DNA of 64,000 nt from Phragmites australis (Eukaryota; Streptophyta; Magnoliopsida; Poales; Poaceae), in the NCBI RefSeq assembly GCF_958298935.1, contig NC_084929.1:32181501-32245500 (forward strand), in the 5' to 3' direction. Under the pieces are notes generated by a model. That model worked only from the letters and a program-made list of their open reading frames with translations, was not told the DNA's origin and searched no databases. The position numbers were made by a program, and so were the translations under genes. Positions 34,497-44,471 of this stretch are shown here, one piece after another (position 1 is the stretch's first letter; each line of letters opens with the position of its first letter).

Positions 34497-37076
34497 ATGG
34501 CTCACGTTCACCTTCCCGAGCTTCTTCAACTACGGTATGACGAGAACCATGGAGAAAGGATGATTTTCACAGGGCAACAGGTATATCGATAGTACATGAA
34601 TTTCAATTTCTCTAATACCTTGGTACTTAATCTATAAATGTATTGCATACCTTTGCTGTTGCTCCCGTTGCGTTCCAGGAGTGTGCGCAAGCTTAAGGAG
34701 TTAGACCCTCGATTCAACAAGCCCCTCACACAGGCCGGACTACTACCGTTCGCACTTATGATGGCAGGAGCTCCCATGGAGGGTGGTGGCAGGACTCCAC
34801 TGCCACCGATCGAGGTCTCGCTGCTCATAGGCCTCGTCGACCGCTGGCGTCCTGAGATGCACATGTTCCACTTTCCTTGCGGAGAGATGATCGTTACTTT
34901 ACAGGACGTTGCCATGCTGACTGGGCTCCCGATAAGGGGCACCCTGTTAGTACTTTCATGACCAGCAAAGGAGTAGTGAAAGAGTTATATTCACGGTAGG
35001 TAATAATTTGTTACACAAAGCATTTCATACGTTAAAGTATTGTTCGTGGTTTATTGATTCTCTGCATCTTTAGGTTTAATGTGTAATATGACATGAAGGA
35101 TGTAGGGCTCTCCATGTCATGGATTCATGGCCTACCATAGTTTAGCCCTTACCCATCGGATGCAGACGAGGCAACAGTTACGTAGCATTACGAGGTGTAC
35201 TTGTACATCTTGCTTGGAGACATTATATTTTGCAACACGACAGACGATTATGTACTTCCGCATATTGTATGGTTAGCGCGTGAGCTCACGTCACGTCCGT
35301 ACGAGCCGACACATTACAGTTGGGGATCTGTTGTGTTGGCCGCTACATACAAAGGATTATGTACCGTTACCCTACGGTCAACGAAGATGGGATCTATTTT
35401 TGGCTGCCTACACCTTCTACAGCTCTGGAGCTGGGATTATCTCCCGGTGTGTCGATCGTGGGTGAGCGAGACCTAATATCCAGTTCCCATCTCCGATGGC
35501 GTGGCCGACAACATGAGGCCAACGATGGGTTATCGGTGGCTTTATGCCAGGCTGCGATGGAGTCACCACCAAGACCATGGAAACTACGCTCGGGTGATCA
35601 GTGATCTTGACATCCTCAGCGCCGAACTTGTGGAGTGGGATCCATGGCGTAGGGAACGAGTGGCCGAAATTGTGATTAGCAGCCTCATCGCATCATCTTG
35701 TTTCCGTGACTCTGACCTATGGATGACTATATGTTTTTTTTGCTTTATATGAACAATGTAGAAGTGTATTCTCCTGACCGTGTGCAGAAGCAGTTTGGTC
35801 ATCGTCAGTTGGTGCCAGTACCTCCCCCATGAGACGCTGGTCAGGCGCATGAGTAAGTGTGTTACTGTATGTACCATTCTTATGTTACAAAATTTTAACT
35901 ATTTATGTCACATACATGAGGAGTGTCCAAGGAAACCCAAGCACACACGACTAGTTGGAGATTAATGCAGAACACATAGCCCGGTGGATGGAGTATGGCC
36001 TAGTGAATGTCGTCGTTCCTGCGGGATAGTACGACGATAGCACGTACTGGGAGTACCTTGCGTGGTATCAATCACGAACGCGTCCCACCTTACTCAGCGG
36101 CAGCGTACCGCCAGCCCCCAGACCCTTCCCCGAAGATCGTGCCCGGCTTCTTCATGTGGTGGTAAGTGATGTTGTACTTATAACGATTTTCATTAGTTTC
36201 TCATCCGTATTACTGACATAACCCTCAACAATAACAGATCGAAGCGTGGTACGAAATACATAGGCATGCGAAGCATGAATGTGGGGAAGCGAGTGGGTTA
36301 GCCACGCAAAGGGATCGGCACCCTCTCTGGGAATACATGAGGATGAGAGGGTCTCGCCTTTGGTCCGCGATACGTGGACTAGGTGGTTGCGCCCTGCGTT
36401 ATAGGGGATACGACGTACCCGCCATGGACCCGTCCCGTGCCTCCCACAGCAGGTGCTCATCCAGTGCTCATGAGGCACATTCACGGGAGGCCCCTTCGTG
36501 TGCGGCACATCATGGGACACGTTCTTGTGCTGGAGCCGAGGAGGTGACCGAGGCTCCCGCTCCCGAGGAGTGCACACTGAGTTCCTAGCCCCCTCCATTC
36601 ACACAACCTACTCAGCCTACACAGACAACTCAACCAGGATTATCAACTCATCACGAGGACTTCATTGACTGTACACAACAGACGCCCACCTGGAGTGGCA
36701 CTCAAGATTTTGACTGGGCTGCTGCATTGCAAGCGAGCAGCTTCATCGAGCTACTGAGCAACCAATACCCCTAATATCCCGATACACCAGGGGGTTCACA
36801 CTGGTACCAGGAAGCTGAGACTTCATAATTTCGGACTCCCACCAAGCACGTACTACCGGCAGGCACACTCCCGCATGACGATCCTACAGCGTGGTATATG
36901 CAGGGCCGAGTTAGCTGTTCTGGATACACATTCAGTGGAGTTGGAACACAGCATGATGACGAAGATGAGGACCAAGGGCACACGTGGCAGGGGTCAGCTC
37001 AGGCCACTGGGATGAGGGCCACACACCAACCAGACGCTTACACTCGTGGGGATTGGTTGCGGCGTCGGCGTCGTTA
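34497..37076 (+). pseudogene. Plant mobile domain (PMD, aminotransferase-like) gene inside the Mutator-like element
   Basis: The start is MAHVHLPELLQLRYDENHGE at 34497. After an intron come LKELDPRFNKPLTQAG, EVSLLIGLVDRWRPEMHMF and VTLQDVAMLTGLPIRG (34638-34961), the signature N-terminal half of the PMD (MAIN/MAIL-like, serine/threonine phosphatase 7 long-form homologue). A second block (35195-35476: LLGDIIFCNTTDDYV, YSWGSVVLAATYKGLC) and a third (35501-35752) complete the domain in changing frames. The C-terminal region to about 37076 is Pro/Thr/Ser-rich. Host PMD proteins act in gene silencing and genome stability, and PMDs also occur inside transposons. Several stops and frame changes suggest a decayed gene, though some breaks could be introns I did not resolve. 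Confidence 0.8.
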
Positions 37077-37310
37077 ATGAGCTAGCGCAATATATTGTGT
37101 ACTCATCAGTACTAAGTGGTATTCACTATATTATGTACTCATTTGTACTATACCATACACTTCAGTGTTCAAGTAATTACATTTAATTTACATAATCTTT
37201 TTCAACTAATTAGGACACATAACTTATTTATCAGTAACTTATTAAGTATTTGTTTATATCATTTTCGATATTTCATACATGTTTAATATTTATTAAATAA
37301 CCAGCGATTC

Positions 37311-38402
37311 GTGCTTTGGTGCAGAGCAAAAAAGTTGCAGGGAAATCTCAATACCTATATGGCGAGAAATTCTAGTACTGACTTCCCATGGATATATACA
37401 ACAATCGATATAGCATTAACTGCCTACTTGCAGGTTGTGCGTGGAGGGAAGGATGATCCTTTCAAAGAGAGCAACCTAATTCAAGATGTGTCTAAATTGA
37501 ATACAAGACCACCATGTTCTGCGTTCACCATTCCACTTCTACATGTAACAACCGACGATCTTAGGGCCCTATTACATGAGCGCCGCCGAATATACCTCAG
37601 GGTTTGCGAACTAGCCGACCATCCTTCTTTACTGGGTTTCTGTATGAGGCAACGAAGGATGACGATGTTGCCCGACCAGTATGCATCCCACATACAGGTT
37701 CGTCATTTTCTATTTGATCACCATAGTTATCTTATTGTTATTGATTCGAATACCCCTCTTCTGCTTTAGGCGTTCCCAAAAGACGCAGAGTTAATCAATA
37801 AAGAAATACCACACCTCTTGGCAATGCAAAAGCTCTTCGGTGGAGGTGTGCTGCCTGTTTCGCGTCGAAGACGACGAAGATCAGCGAACCCAAAGGGTAC
37901 AAGAGCTGATGACAATTTGATGCCACTAATGCCTCGGTGTTCCACCAGCCACACAGGAGAAGGTTCAACTCACACTACAAGAGCACGTCCTAGTACCGTG
38001 ATACTTGAAGACGACGACGATTTCATGCCACCAATGCCTCAGCATTCCACCAGCCACACATGAGAAGGTTCAACGAACAATACAAGAGCACGTGCTCGAA
38101 TCGTGATACCTCAAGACGACGACGACGACGACGATGATTTCATACCACCAATGCCTCGGCGTTCCACCAGCCATACAGGAGAAGGTTCAACGAACAATAC
38201 AAGAGCACGTACTCGAACCATGATACCTCCGGACGACGACGACGACGACGATTTCATGCCACCTATGCCTCGACGTTCCACCAGCCACAGCCACACAGTA
38301 CAAGGTTCAACGAACAATACAAGAGCACGTGCTCGAACCGTGATACCTCCAGACGATGACGATGACGATTTCATGCCACTAATGTCTCGACGATTTCGCT
38401 AA
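37311..38402 (+). CDS. Third ORF of the Mutator-like element, unknown function, Asp-rich repeat tail
   Basis: Exon 37311-37697 and exon 37770-38402 join across a 72-bp GT-AG intron; the true 5' start is not certain. The N-terminal part (KLQGNLNTYMARNSS, LRALLHERRRIYLRVCELAD) matches no family I recognise. The second exon has a basic patch (SRRRRRRSANPKG), then four imperfect repeats of about 110 bp pairing an Arg/Ser/Thr-rich stretch (RRSTSHTGEGSTNNTRARAR) with an Asp run and FMPPMP. One repeat carries a TGA (near 38062) where the others have GGA, so the frame is interrupted. The ORF could be the C-terminal exons of the PMD gene or a separate accessory protein. Confidence 0.5.
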
Positions 38403-38629
38403 TCTACATCATCACTTTCCATCGCTATTTTAAGATGATCACTGATACAAGGGTTAATGTGGCGCATGTTGGAATATACCTTGTTAAGACTGTCGGTCGC
38501 CTTAAAGATTGCTTTTTTACTCATACATTTTGAAATGTACAGTTACATTAGCAACAAATTTTTAATCTGGTTACATAAAATACACACCCAAATCACATGA
38601 AATGCAGAGCGAAGCTGACACGAAGAAAA

Positions 38630-38841
38630 CATGTATTTCGGCACACGGTGTGCCGAATACAACGCTTTTGCTGTATTCGGCACACGGTGTGCCGAAAATG
38701 ACTTTTTCGGTACATCGTACTTCGAAATTCGTTTTCGGCACACCGTGCGTCGAATACATATGCTAAATTCGTAAATACAGAAAATAGTTATCTATTTCGA
38801 TAAATATAGTCACGTATATTGTATAAAATCGTATTTTTGCC
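38630..38841 (-). repeat. Right TIR of the Mutator-like element with palindrome array
   Basis: The segment matches the reverse complement of the left TIR and includes four copies of the 21-bp palindrome between about 38634 and 38760, the outermost ones eroded. The terminal GCC at 38841 is followed by the 9-bp target duplication. Confidence 0.85.
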
Positions 38842-38959
38842 TTGTGATGCTGGTCATAGCTCATCCACGGCGACACTGTTCATCGCGGATATCCAACCTT
38901 TTGAGCAAAGAGAAGGTCTGGCAGCTGTTTTCGCGCTAATTGCTCAATCTATTGTTTGT

Positions 38960-39110
38960 TTGACGAAGAAAGAAAGTTACTCGTTTTTTTACCGGTGCCT
39001 TCCAAATTATATGGATTTTATAGGAGTCTAAGGGATGCAGACGAGAGAATCGAACCCGTCAGCTTAACTCTACCTTAGTCTTGCCACCACGCTCCGTGTG
39101 TGTTTGCATG
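38960..39110 (-). mobile_element. Possible tRNA-derived SINE
   Basis: Read on the minus strand there is an A-box-like TGGTGGCAAGACTA, then a good pol III B-box GGTTCGATTC (about 39044-39053). An unrelated body and a T-rich end follow (toward 38960). The layout resembles plant p-SINE elements. It does not fold as a functional tRNA. The length and 3' border are uncertain. Confidence 0.35.
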
Positions 39111-39721
39111 AAGCTACTTGTTTGCCAAAACGAGATTTAAAGTATATAAGCTCATGCGTTCTCATTGCACGGAACAGAAAAAAGAGCGAAAAAAAGTTTA
39201 CTGCCCCCAATCCCTGCCTTTGCTGCACGAGAGGCTAGTTATCATGCTGAAAAAAAAAAACGGAGACGAAAGTTATGGCCAGTATCCGAACGTTAAACCG
39301 GTAAGCCGGTGGCAACGTCAGTTCTGCCCCCTGCCCATCGCCACCATTTCGACGCAGCCACCATAAAGCCAGCCCCCAAAACACAGGCCCGCATCGGCTC
39401 CCATGCCATGCCATGCCAAAGCAGGACAGCGCAGCCCAGAGCGCCGCGCCGCAACGTGCACGCACCCCCTCTCCTTCCTCTCCTCTCCTCTCCTCTCTCT
39501 TCTCGCTTTGCTTTGGCGGAGAGGACGACGAGTCACCGCTCTAGCTTTAGCCCACAGCGACAGAAATCGAGCCGTTGGTATGCCGACACGGCGATTCCTC
39601 GCCCAAATGGAGCAGTCACTGCACGGTCACACGCGGCCACGCTGAGGTGTTCACAGGGAAAAGGAAAAAGAAAAGAAGGGGAGAAATGAACCGACGCCGC
39701 CTCAGCTGGTCGGTGCTCGCC
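39111..39721. other. Upstream flank of the PDCB gene
   Basis: A gene-free, increasingly GC-rich region with CT-rich tracts (39465-39510). Short frames lack domains. It holds the likely distal promoter of the X8-domain gene. Confidence 0.35.
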
Positions 39722-39729
39722 AATAAAAA
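39722..39729 (+). promoter_or_regulatory. TATA-like element of the PDCB gene
   Basis: AATAAAAA lies about 130 bp upstream of the ATG at 39854, a reasonable distance for a plant core promoter with a 90-100 nt leader. The leader has CT-rich stretches (39805-39825). Confidence 0.4.
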
Positions 39730-39853
39730 GGGACGCCTCGGGGAGCTTGACGACACTGCACACCACTCCCCACACCGAGCTGTCCCCATTTCGCACTAGT
39801 AGCGCTCTCTCTTTCACACACACAGGGTCCAGAGAGCTCGAGCTCTTCCTGCC

Positions 39854-41709
39854 ATGGCGGTTCCACTGCTGCTTCTGCTCTTGCTGGCCATGTTCACAGG
39901 CTCAGGTGAGCTCCGGATCTGCAGCTCTCTCTGCTCAAAGCGTTGCCTGTGTCGAGTTTGCTGTCCCATTTTGCTTTACCCCTGCCCACTTGCTTCTTGA
40001 AATGTACTGCTCTTGAGCTCCGACCGTGTGCAAGTAGAGAACGAGGCTCACGATATTCTTCAAATCTTCTGCTCTTGAGATATGGCTAAACCTCCTTGTG
40101 CTATCTGGTTCGTCAGATTTTTGTTGCTACTGAGGATTCTTAGGTAGGAAAAAAACAATTTAGTTTGCGGTTCCCTCATTTCTGTGCATAGTTAACCTGC
40201 CCAAGAACAAAGATTACTTCAGCAAAGTGAAGAAAGCTCCGAACCCAAACAGCAATAGACCAAGAAAAGCCTTCGATTTCTGCAGTATGAAATCACATCG
40301 TCATGGTTGATTTGAAATCACATCCTCTCTTTTGTGTACAACGACAGAGGGGGCGTTCTGCGTGTGCAAGCCGGGCGTGCCCGACGCGATGATGCAGAAG
40401 GCGATCGACTACGCCTGCGCCAAAGGTGCCGACTGCACCCAGACGATGCAGAACGGGCCGTGCTACAGCACCCAGAAGCAGGTGGTCTGCTCCTACATCG
40501 TCAACAGCTACTTCCAGAAGAACGGCCCCGTAGGCGCCACCTGCGACTTCGGCAGCGTCGCCACCCTCACCACCAGCGACCCCAGCTCCGGCAACTGCAA
40601 GTTCGCCTCCGGCACGAGGTAAGAAAGCTCCGTCCACCCCATGTACTGCACTTCTGTACTACTCCTACTTGTTAATATTTTCTTCTCAGGATCTGGAGGT
40701 TTAAATATTTGTGATCTGAGTATCTTCAGCACGATGCAGTATATTTGGGTACTTACAGTCCTCGACCGGTGTCTGGTCATTTGGCATGCTTTAATTGGAT
40801 TATTTGCGTTGCGCACGGCCGTGCACACACAGATGTTAGCTTAATTCAACGAGGCCATTGAAAGGTTGGAAATGGCAAGTCGTGTGTCATGCTGCAAATT
40901 GCAAGGTTGTAATGCTAAATCTGAAGAAAAAACAATCTAGTAAAAGTCCCATCTTTAGCAACCTGCTTTGATGTTTCAGGCGTATAATAAAATCTGCATC
41001 TTTCTAGTAGTAGCTGCAGGATAGTAATGTTCGCATATCGTTGCTGGCATACAGTTCTTGCGTCCATGTGAAAATAAAGGTGTCTGAAACGGATCATCTA
41101 GTTCGAGCTTAAAGCAATGTCTTTTCCAAACGAAAGCGGCCGACCGGGCAGTGGCTTTTCGAAACGAAAGCAGCCGGCCGCGGTCCCGCCCGGCCGGCCG
41201 CCGTGTTCACCCAAAGAACTTCACATGTGCATTGTGTCAATGCATCTGTACTTTGTGCATTCTTCAGTAACCATAAACGGAGCTTTCCCCATCTTCCTAA
41301 GCATATGCCCAGATTTTTCGTTGCACGATACCTAAAGTTCCTTGCACAGCAACTAAAGTACCCTGCTTTCTATTCCTTGTGCAGCGGCGTAGGCACCGGA
41401 ACGGGCACAGGCACAGGCACAGGCGCCGGGACCGGTACCGGAGCAGGCACCGGCGCCGGTACAGGAACCAGCACCGGAGCAGGCACGGGCATGGGCGCAG
41501 GGACCGGAACCAGCACAGGCACCGGTGCCGGCACGGGGATCACAAACCCAGGAAGCACCTTGAGCCCACCGTTTGGCAGCGCCTACGGGCCATCGGGCAG
41601 CAGCGCGGGCCCGGACTACAACGAGGCCGCCGCGCCGCTCTTCGCAGGGCGCCAAGTCCTTGCGGCGCTCCTGGCCACCGCCGCGCCTCTCCTTTTCCGC
41701 CTCGTCTAA
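39854..41709 (+). CDS. Plasmodesmata callose-binding protein-like (X8/CBM43 domain, GPI-anchored)
   Basis: Three exons join in frame: 39854-39905, 40348-40618, 41385-41709 (648 nt, 215 aa), with GT-AG introns of 442 and 766 bp. Exon 1 encodes a Leu-rich signal peptide. Exon 2 encodes an X8 (CBM43) domain with eight Cys (FCVCKPG, ACAKGADC, NGPCYS, VVCSY, ATCDFG, GNCKF), which binds callose (beta-1,3-glucan). Exon 3 encodes about 45 residues of Gly-Thr/Gly-Ala dipeptide repeats, a Ser/Gly/Pro stretch (SAYGPSGSSAGPDY) and a C-terminal hydrophobic tail (LLATAAPLLFRLV), the layout of a GPI-anchor signal. PDCB proteins sit at the plasmodesmal neck and control callose and cell-to-cell flow. The absence of a glycosyl hydrolase domain separates it from GH17 glucanases. 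Confidence 0.9.
41400..41540 (+). repeat. Gly-Thr/Gly-Ala coding microrepeat in PDCB exon 3
   Basis: A hexanucleotide-like repeat GGCACC/GGCACA/GGCGCC/GGAACC encodes alternating Gly and Thr/Ala/Ser. It stays in frame, links the X8 domain to the GPI region and is likely length-polymorphic. Confidence 0.85.
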
Positions 41710-42514
41710 TCGAAAGGTGAGAAGCCAGGCGCCGCATGCTGTCCACGGTTGGCTGGCGGCGGCACAAAGGGCGCTCAGTGGATTCCACGTCGATCAGTGT
41801 AGTAGCAGTGGCCTCTGCTCCTGTATTATTATGCAACTGACCTCTCCGTCCCTCGTCCTGGTGGCCGCCATGTGGTATTGTACTACGAGCAGTAGAGATC
41901 TAGGGATTCTTTTGTAGTTCGGGACATACGTGTCGTCGTGTTTTCAGTCTTTTTTTTTTGTGTTGTCGCTATGGACTGCTATGCTGGTGTTGGTGGCTAC
42001 TTTTCATTCTGTTTCGTCGAGGTCGCTATCGACTGGCTACTGCTCGTGCTTCTTCACACAGTCGGATCACATGCCTCGCATTACGCTGCGCCGCTCATTG
42101 CCTGCCTCGCTCGTTGGCGATCTCCGGTGTGAGCATGGTGTGGGAAATTTCGGGTCGAGTACTGATCTACTGGAGGCGTGATGATTCCAGTTTGAGCCGT
42201 AGGGCTCTTGGCCCTGGGCGAGGTTTCTATCGAGCAACGTGTCCAGCGAAATACGCCGACACCGGCACAGGAACCTCGCGAGAGATGATCTCTTCGGAAT
42301 CCGCGACTGGGACCAGCCCCACCAGGATACCAGCTGCGCGGACGGGATTGGATCCGGAGAGACGGTGACCCTTGTCGCGGCTAGGGATGCTCGGAATCCG
42401 CGACTTGTCGATCCTCGCCTGCGAATGCTTCTCCATCCCATCCCGTCTCTGTTTAGCTAGTAGAAAATTTTCTCCTGTTTCATTCTGGTGAGAAATTTTA
42501 CGGCAATTAGTTTA
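41710..42514. other. 3' flank of the PDCB gene
   Basis: Likely 3' UTR (41710 to about 41960), then intergenic sequence. Frames at 41930-42460 are open on both strands without domains. Confidence 0.35.
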
Positions 42515-42938
42515 CTAAGATCATCTTTAATAATTATCTTAAATTTTTATCCTTAAAAATACTATTACACAATCACCTATCACTATTACAGTATTTTTTA
42601 TTTTTTTTTATCCCCAGCAGCTACCATATTTCTTACATTCTACCCCTCTTTTTCTCTCTCCGGTCCCGCTATCAGTCTCTGTAAACAGTACAAGTACAGT
42701 ATCGCTACAGTAACAGACGTGGTTTCCTTCCTCCCGCGCACTGGCAATCTCTGCTAACAGTGTTGCTACAGTCTGCTACAGCGTTACGGTGCTACAGTAC
42801 CTCTGCACAGTTATAGCCGCAGCACTGTAGCACCGGGTACCGATTCTGCTCGAGTTGCTACAGCACGTGAACAGTCCCCCCAAAACACTGTACTAATCGA
42901 ATTTGCAAATTTGCTTCCTCTGCCCGAAGATGGTCTAA
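42515..42938. mobile_element. MITE-like element with CATCTT-type termini
   Basis: The left end TAAGATCATCTTTAATAA and the reverse complement of gaagatggtctaata at the right end are similar inverted ends. The interior holds many ctgctacagt/gctacagta repeats typical of a common grass MITE. The target duplication was not resolved. Confidence 0.4.
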
Positions 42939-44466
42939 TACGAATATAAAATTAAATCCTAATTAACTATTTTTATATATTAATAATATGACTGGAGTAA
43001 TTTATTGATATATACGAGGTTAATTAATATAAGTGGTATAAATATAGTAGGTTAAAAAAAAAGAGTAATTTATTATTTTTTTCTATATAATGCCATATTT
43101 GTATATTTATATATTAAAAGATATGTATACGTGTGACATTGAGATACAACTAGGAGTGGGGACAGAGAGTTTTTCCGTCTCCATCCCCATATAAGATGGT
43201 GGGATCAAATGTTTCTATACCCATCCCATAATAAGGGAATTCCACGCGAGTTACTGGGAAACGAAGCCTCATTGCTATCTCTAGTCGCGGGCCAGGCAAC
43301 CGTGAGTGAGTGACAACACAAATCGACACAGGGTGCGGTCATCGCACCGCTACCGCGCCGGGGTTAAGGTGTGTTTGGTACATTGGATATTCTGATGGGA
43401 TAGTGCGATCTAATTTAGGAGCGTGTTTGGTTAGAGGACGGTTTAAATGGAATGACTAATTTAAGAGAATATTTTTCTAGATGCTAGGACTCTTCTATTA
43501 GGATAAATTAGGGATGGCAACGGGTATACTCCCATCGGATTTTGTTGGAACAGACCCGATCCAAAACCCGATTCATCAAACCCGATCCGGCCTCGAACTC
43601 AATACCAAGTGCAAAACCACCCTCGCCCTAGCCCCGACGGGGACCCAAAACCCGATGGGGCAACCTGAAACTTGACAGGCTCGTCTTCCTCGCGCGACGG
43701 CGTAGCTCCCTCATTGTTGGCCTGCCGCCTTCCCTTGTTGCGCCTCCCGCACCATTGCCCTCTCTTGCCGCACCGTTGCCCTCCTGCACCGCTCCTTCGC
43801 CGCGCCTCCTGCTTCGACGGTCCCGACACGAAGGCTGGCCAGAGCACATCGCTTCAACGGCCACATCACGAAGGCAACTCGACGACGCGATGGTCGGAGA
43901 TATCTCAACACTGACATAATAGCTCGATGGCTGGCTCCCATGACGGAGCCCGCAATGGCTGATCAACAGGGGGGAACAACATACCTCCTACAGATCCGAG
44001 GAGCTGTGGCCATCCAGATCTGCCATCGTGGCCGTGTCGCGCCTCCTGCAGATTCGCCAACGCGGCCATCGTTGCCACGCAGTGGCTGTCCAGATTTGCC
44101 ACCGTGGTTGTGCCACGCCTCCTGCAGATCCCCGTTGTGACCGTCGTGACCGCCGTGGACCTCCGGCACCCTCCCTCACCATGCCTCCGTCACTACGCTA
44201 CCCTCGTCGTGCCTTCAGCACCAGCGCCTCCCTCGACGCTCCTCCCACACTGCTCCCTCCTACACGCTGCAGTCGAGGACCGAAGGCGTGGCGAGGACGA
44301 TGGAGGACCTGAGGACCCGAGGACTGGAGGAGAGGGAGGGGAAGGGAGGAGGAGAAGGAGCCGAGGAGGACGGCGACGATGATGCCGGCTGCAGTCGCTG
44401 CACGCTGCACGCGGGGGACGAGGATGGGGAATCGGAGGAGCGGAGAGCGAACTAGGTGGGGTGGGT
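42939..44466. other. TE-derived flank, host of the solo LTR insertion
   Basis: A TAGGGATGGCAACGGG motif at 43509 resembles an Ac-like hAT terminus and is followed by repeated cccgat motifs. The GC-rich body (43680-44450) has both strands open with no domain. Similar cccgac sequence resumes beyond 47620, after the LTR insertion, suggesting one older element split by the LTR. A matching right terminus and an 8-bp duplication were not found. Confidence 0.4.
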
Positions 44467-44471
44467 GGCTA

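Larger units (their letters stand above)
30492..38841 (+). mobile_element. Complete Mutator-like element (8.35 kb) with transposase, PMD gene and third ORF
   Basis: Long terminal inverted repeats are visible: the left GGGAAAAATACGATTTTGTA and the reverse-complemented right end GGCAAAAATACGATTTTATA match with two differences over 20 bp. Similarity continues inward for about 200 bp. The element is flanked by a perfect 9-bp duplication, TTGTGATGC (30483-30491 and 38842-38850), diagnostic of Mutator-like insertion. Three ORF groups lie on the plus strand: a MURA-type transposase (31719-34310), a plant mobile domain gene (34497-37076) and an acidic-repeat ORF (37311-38402). All carry stops or frame breaks, so the copy is probably no longer autonomous, although the termini are well preserved. 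Confidence 0.93.

Noticed and set aside
39020..39100. A functional tRNA gene on the minus strand
   Set aside because: The B-box is good, but no acceptor stem or anticodon arm can be formed; a SINE is more likely.
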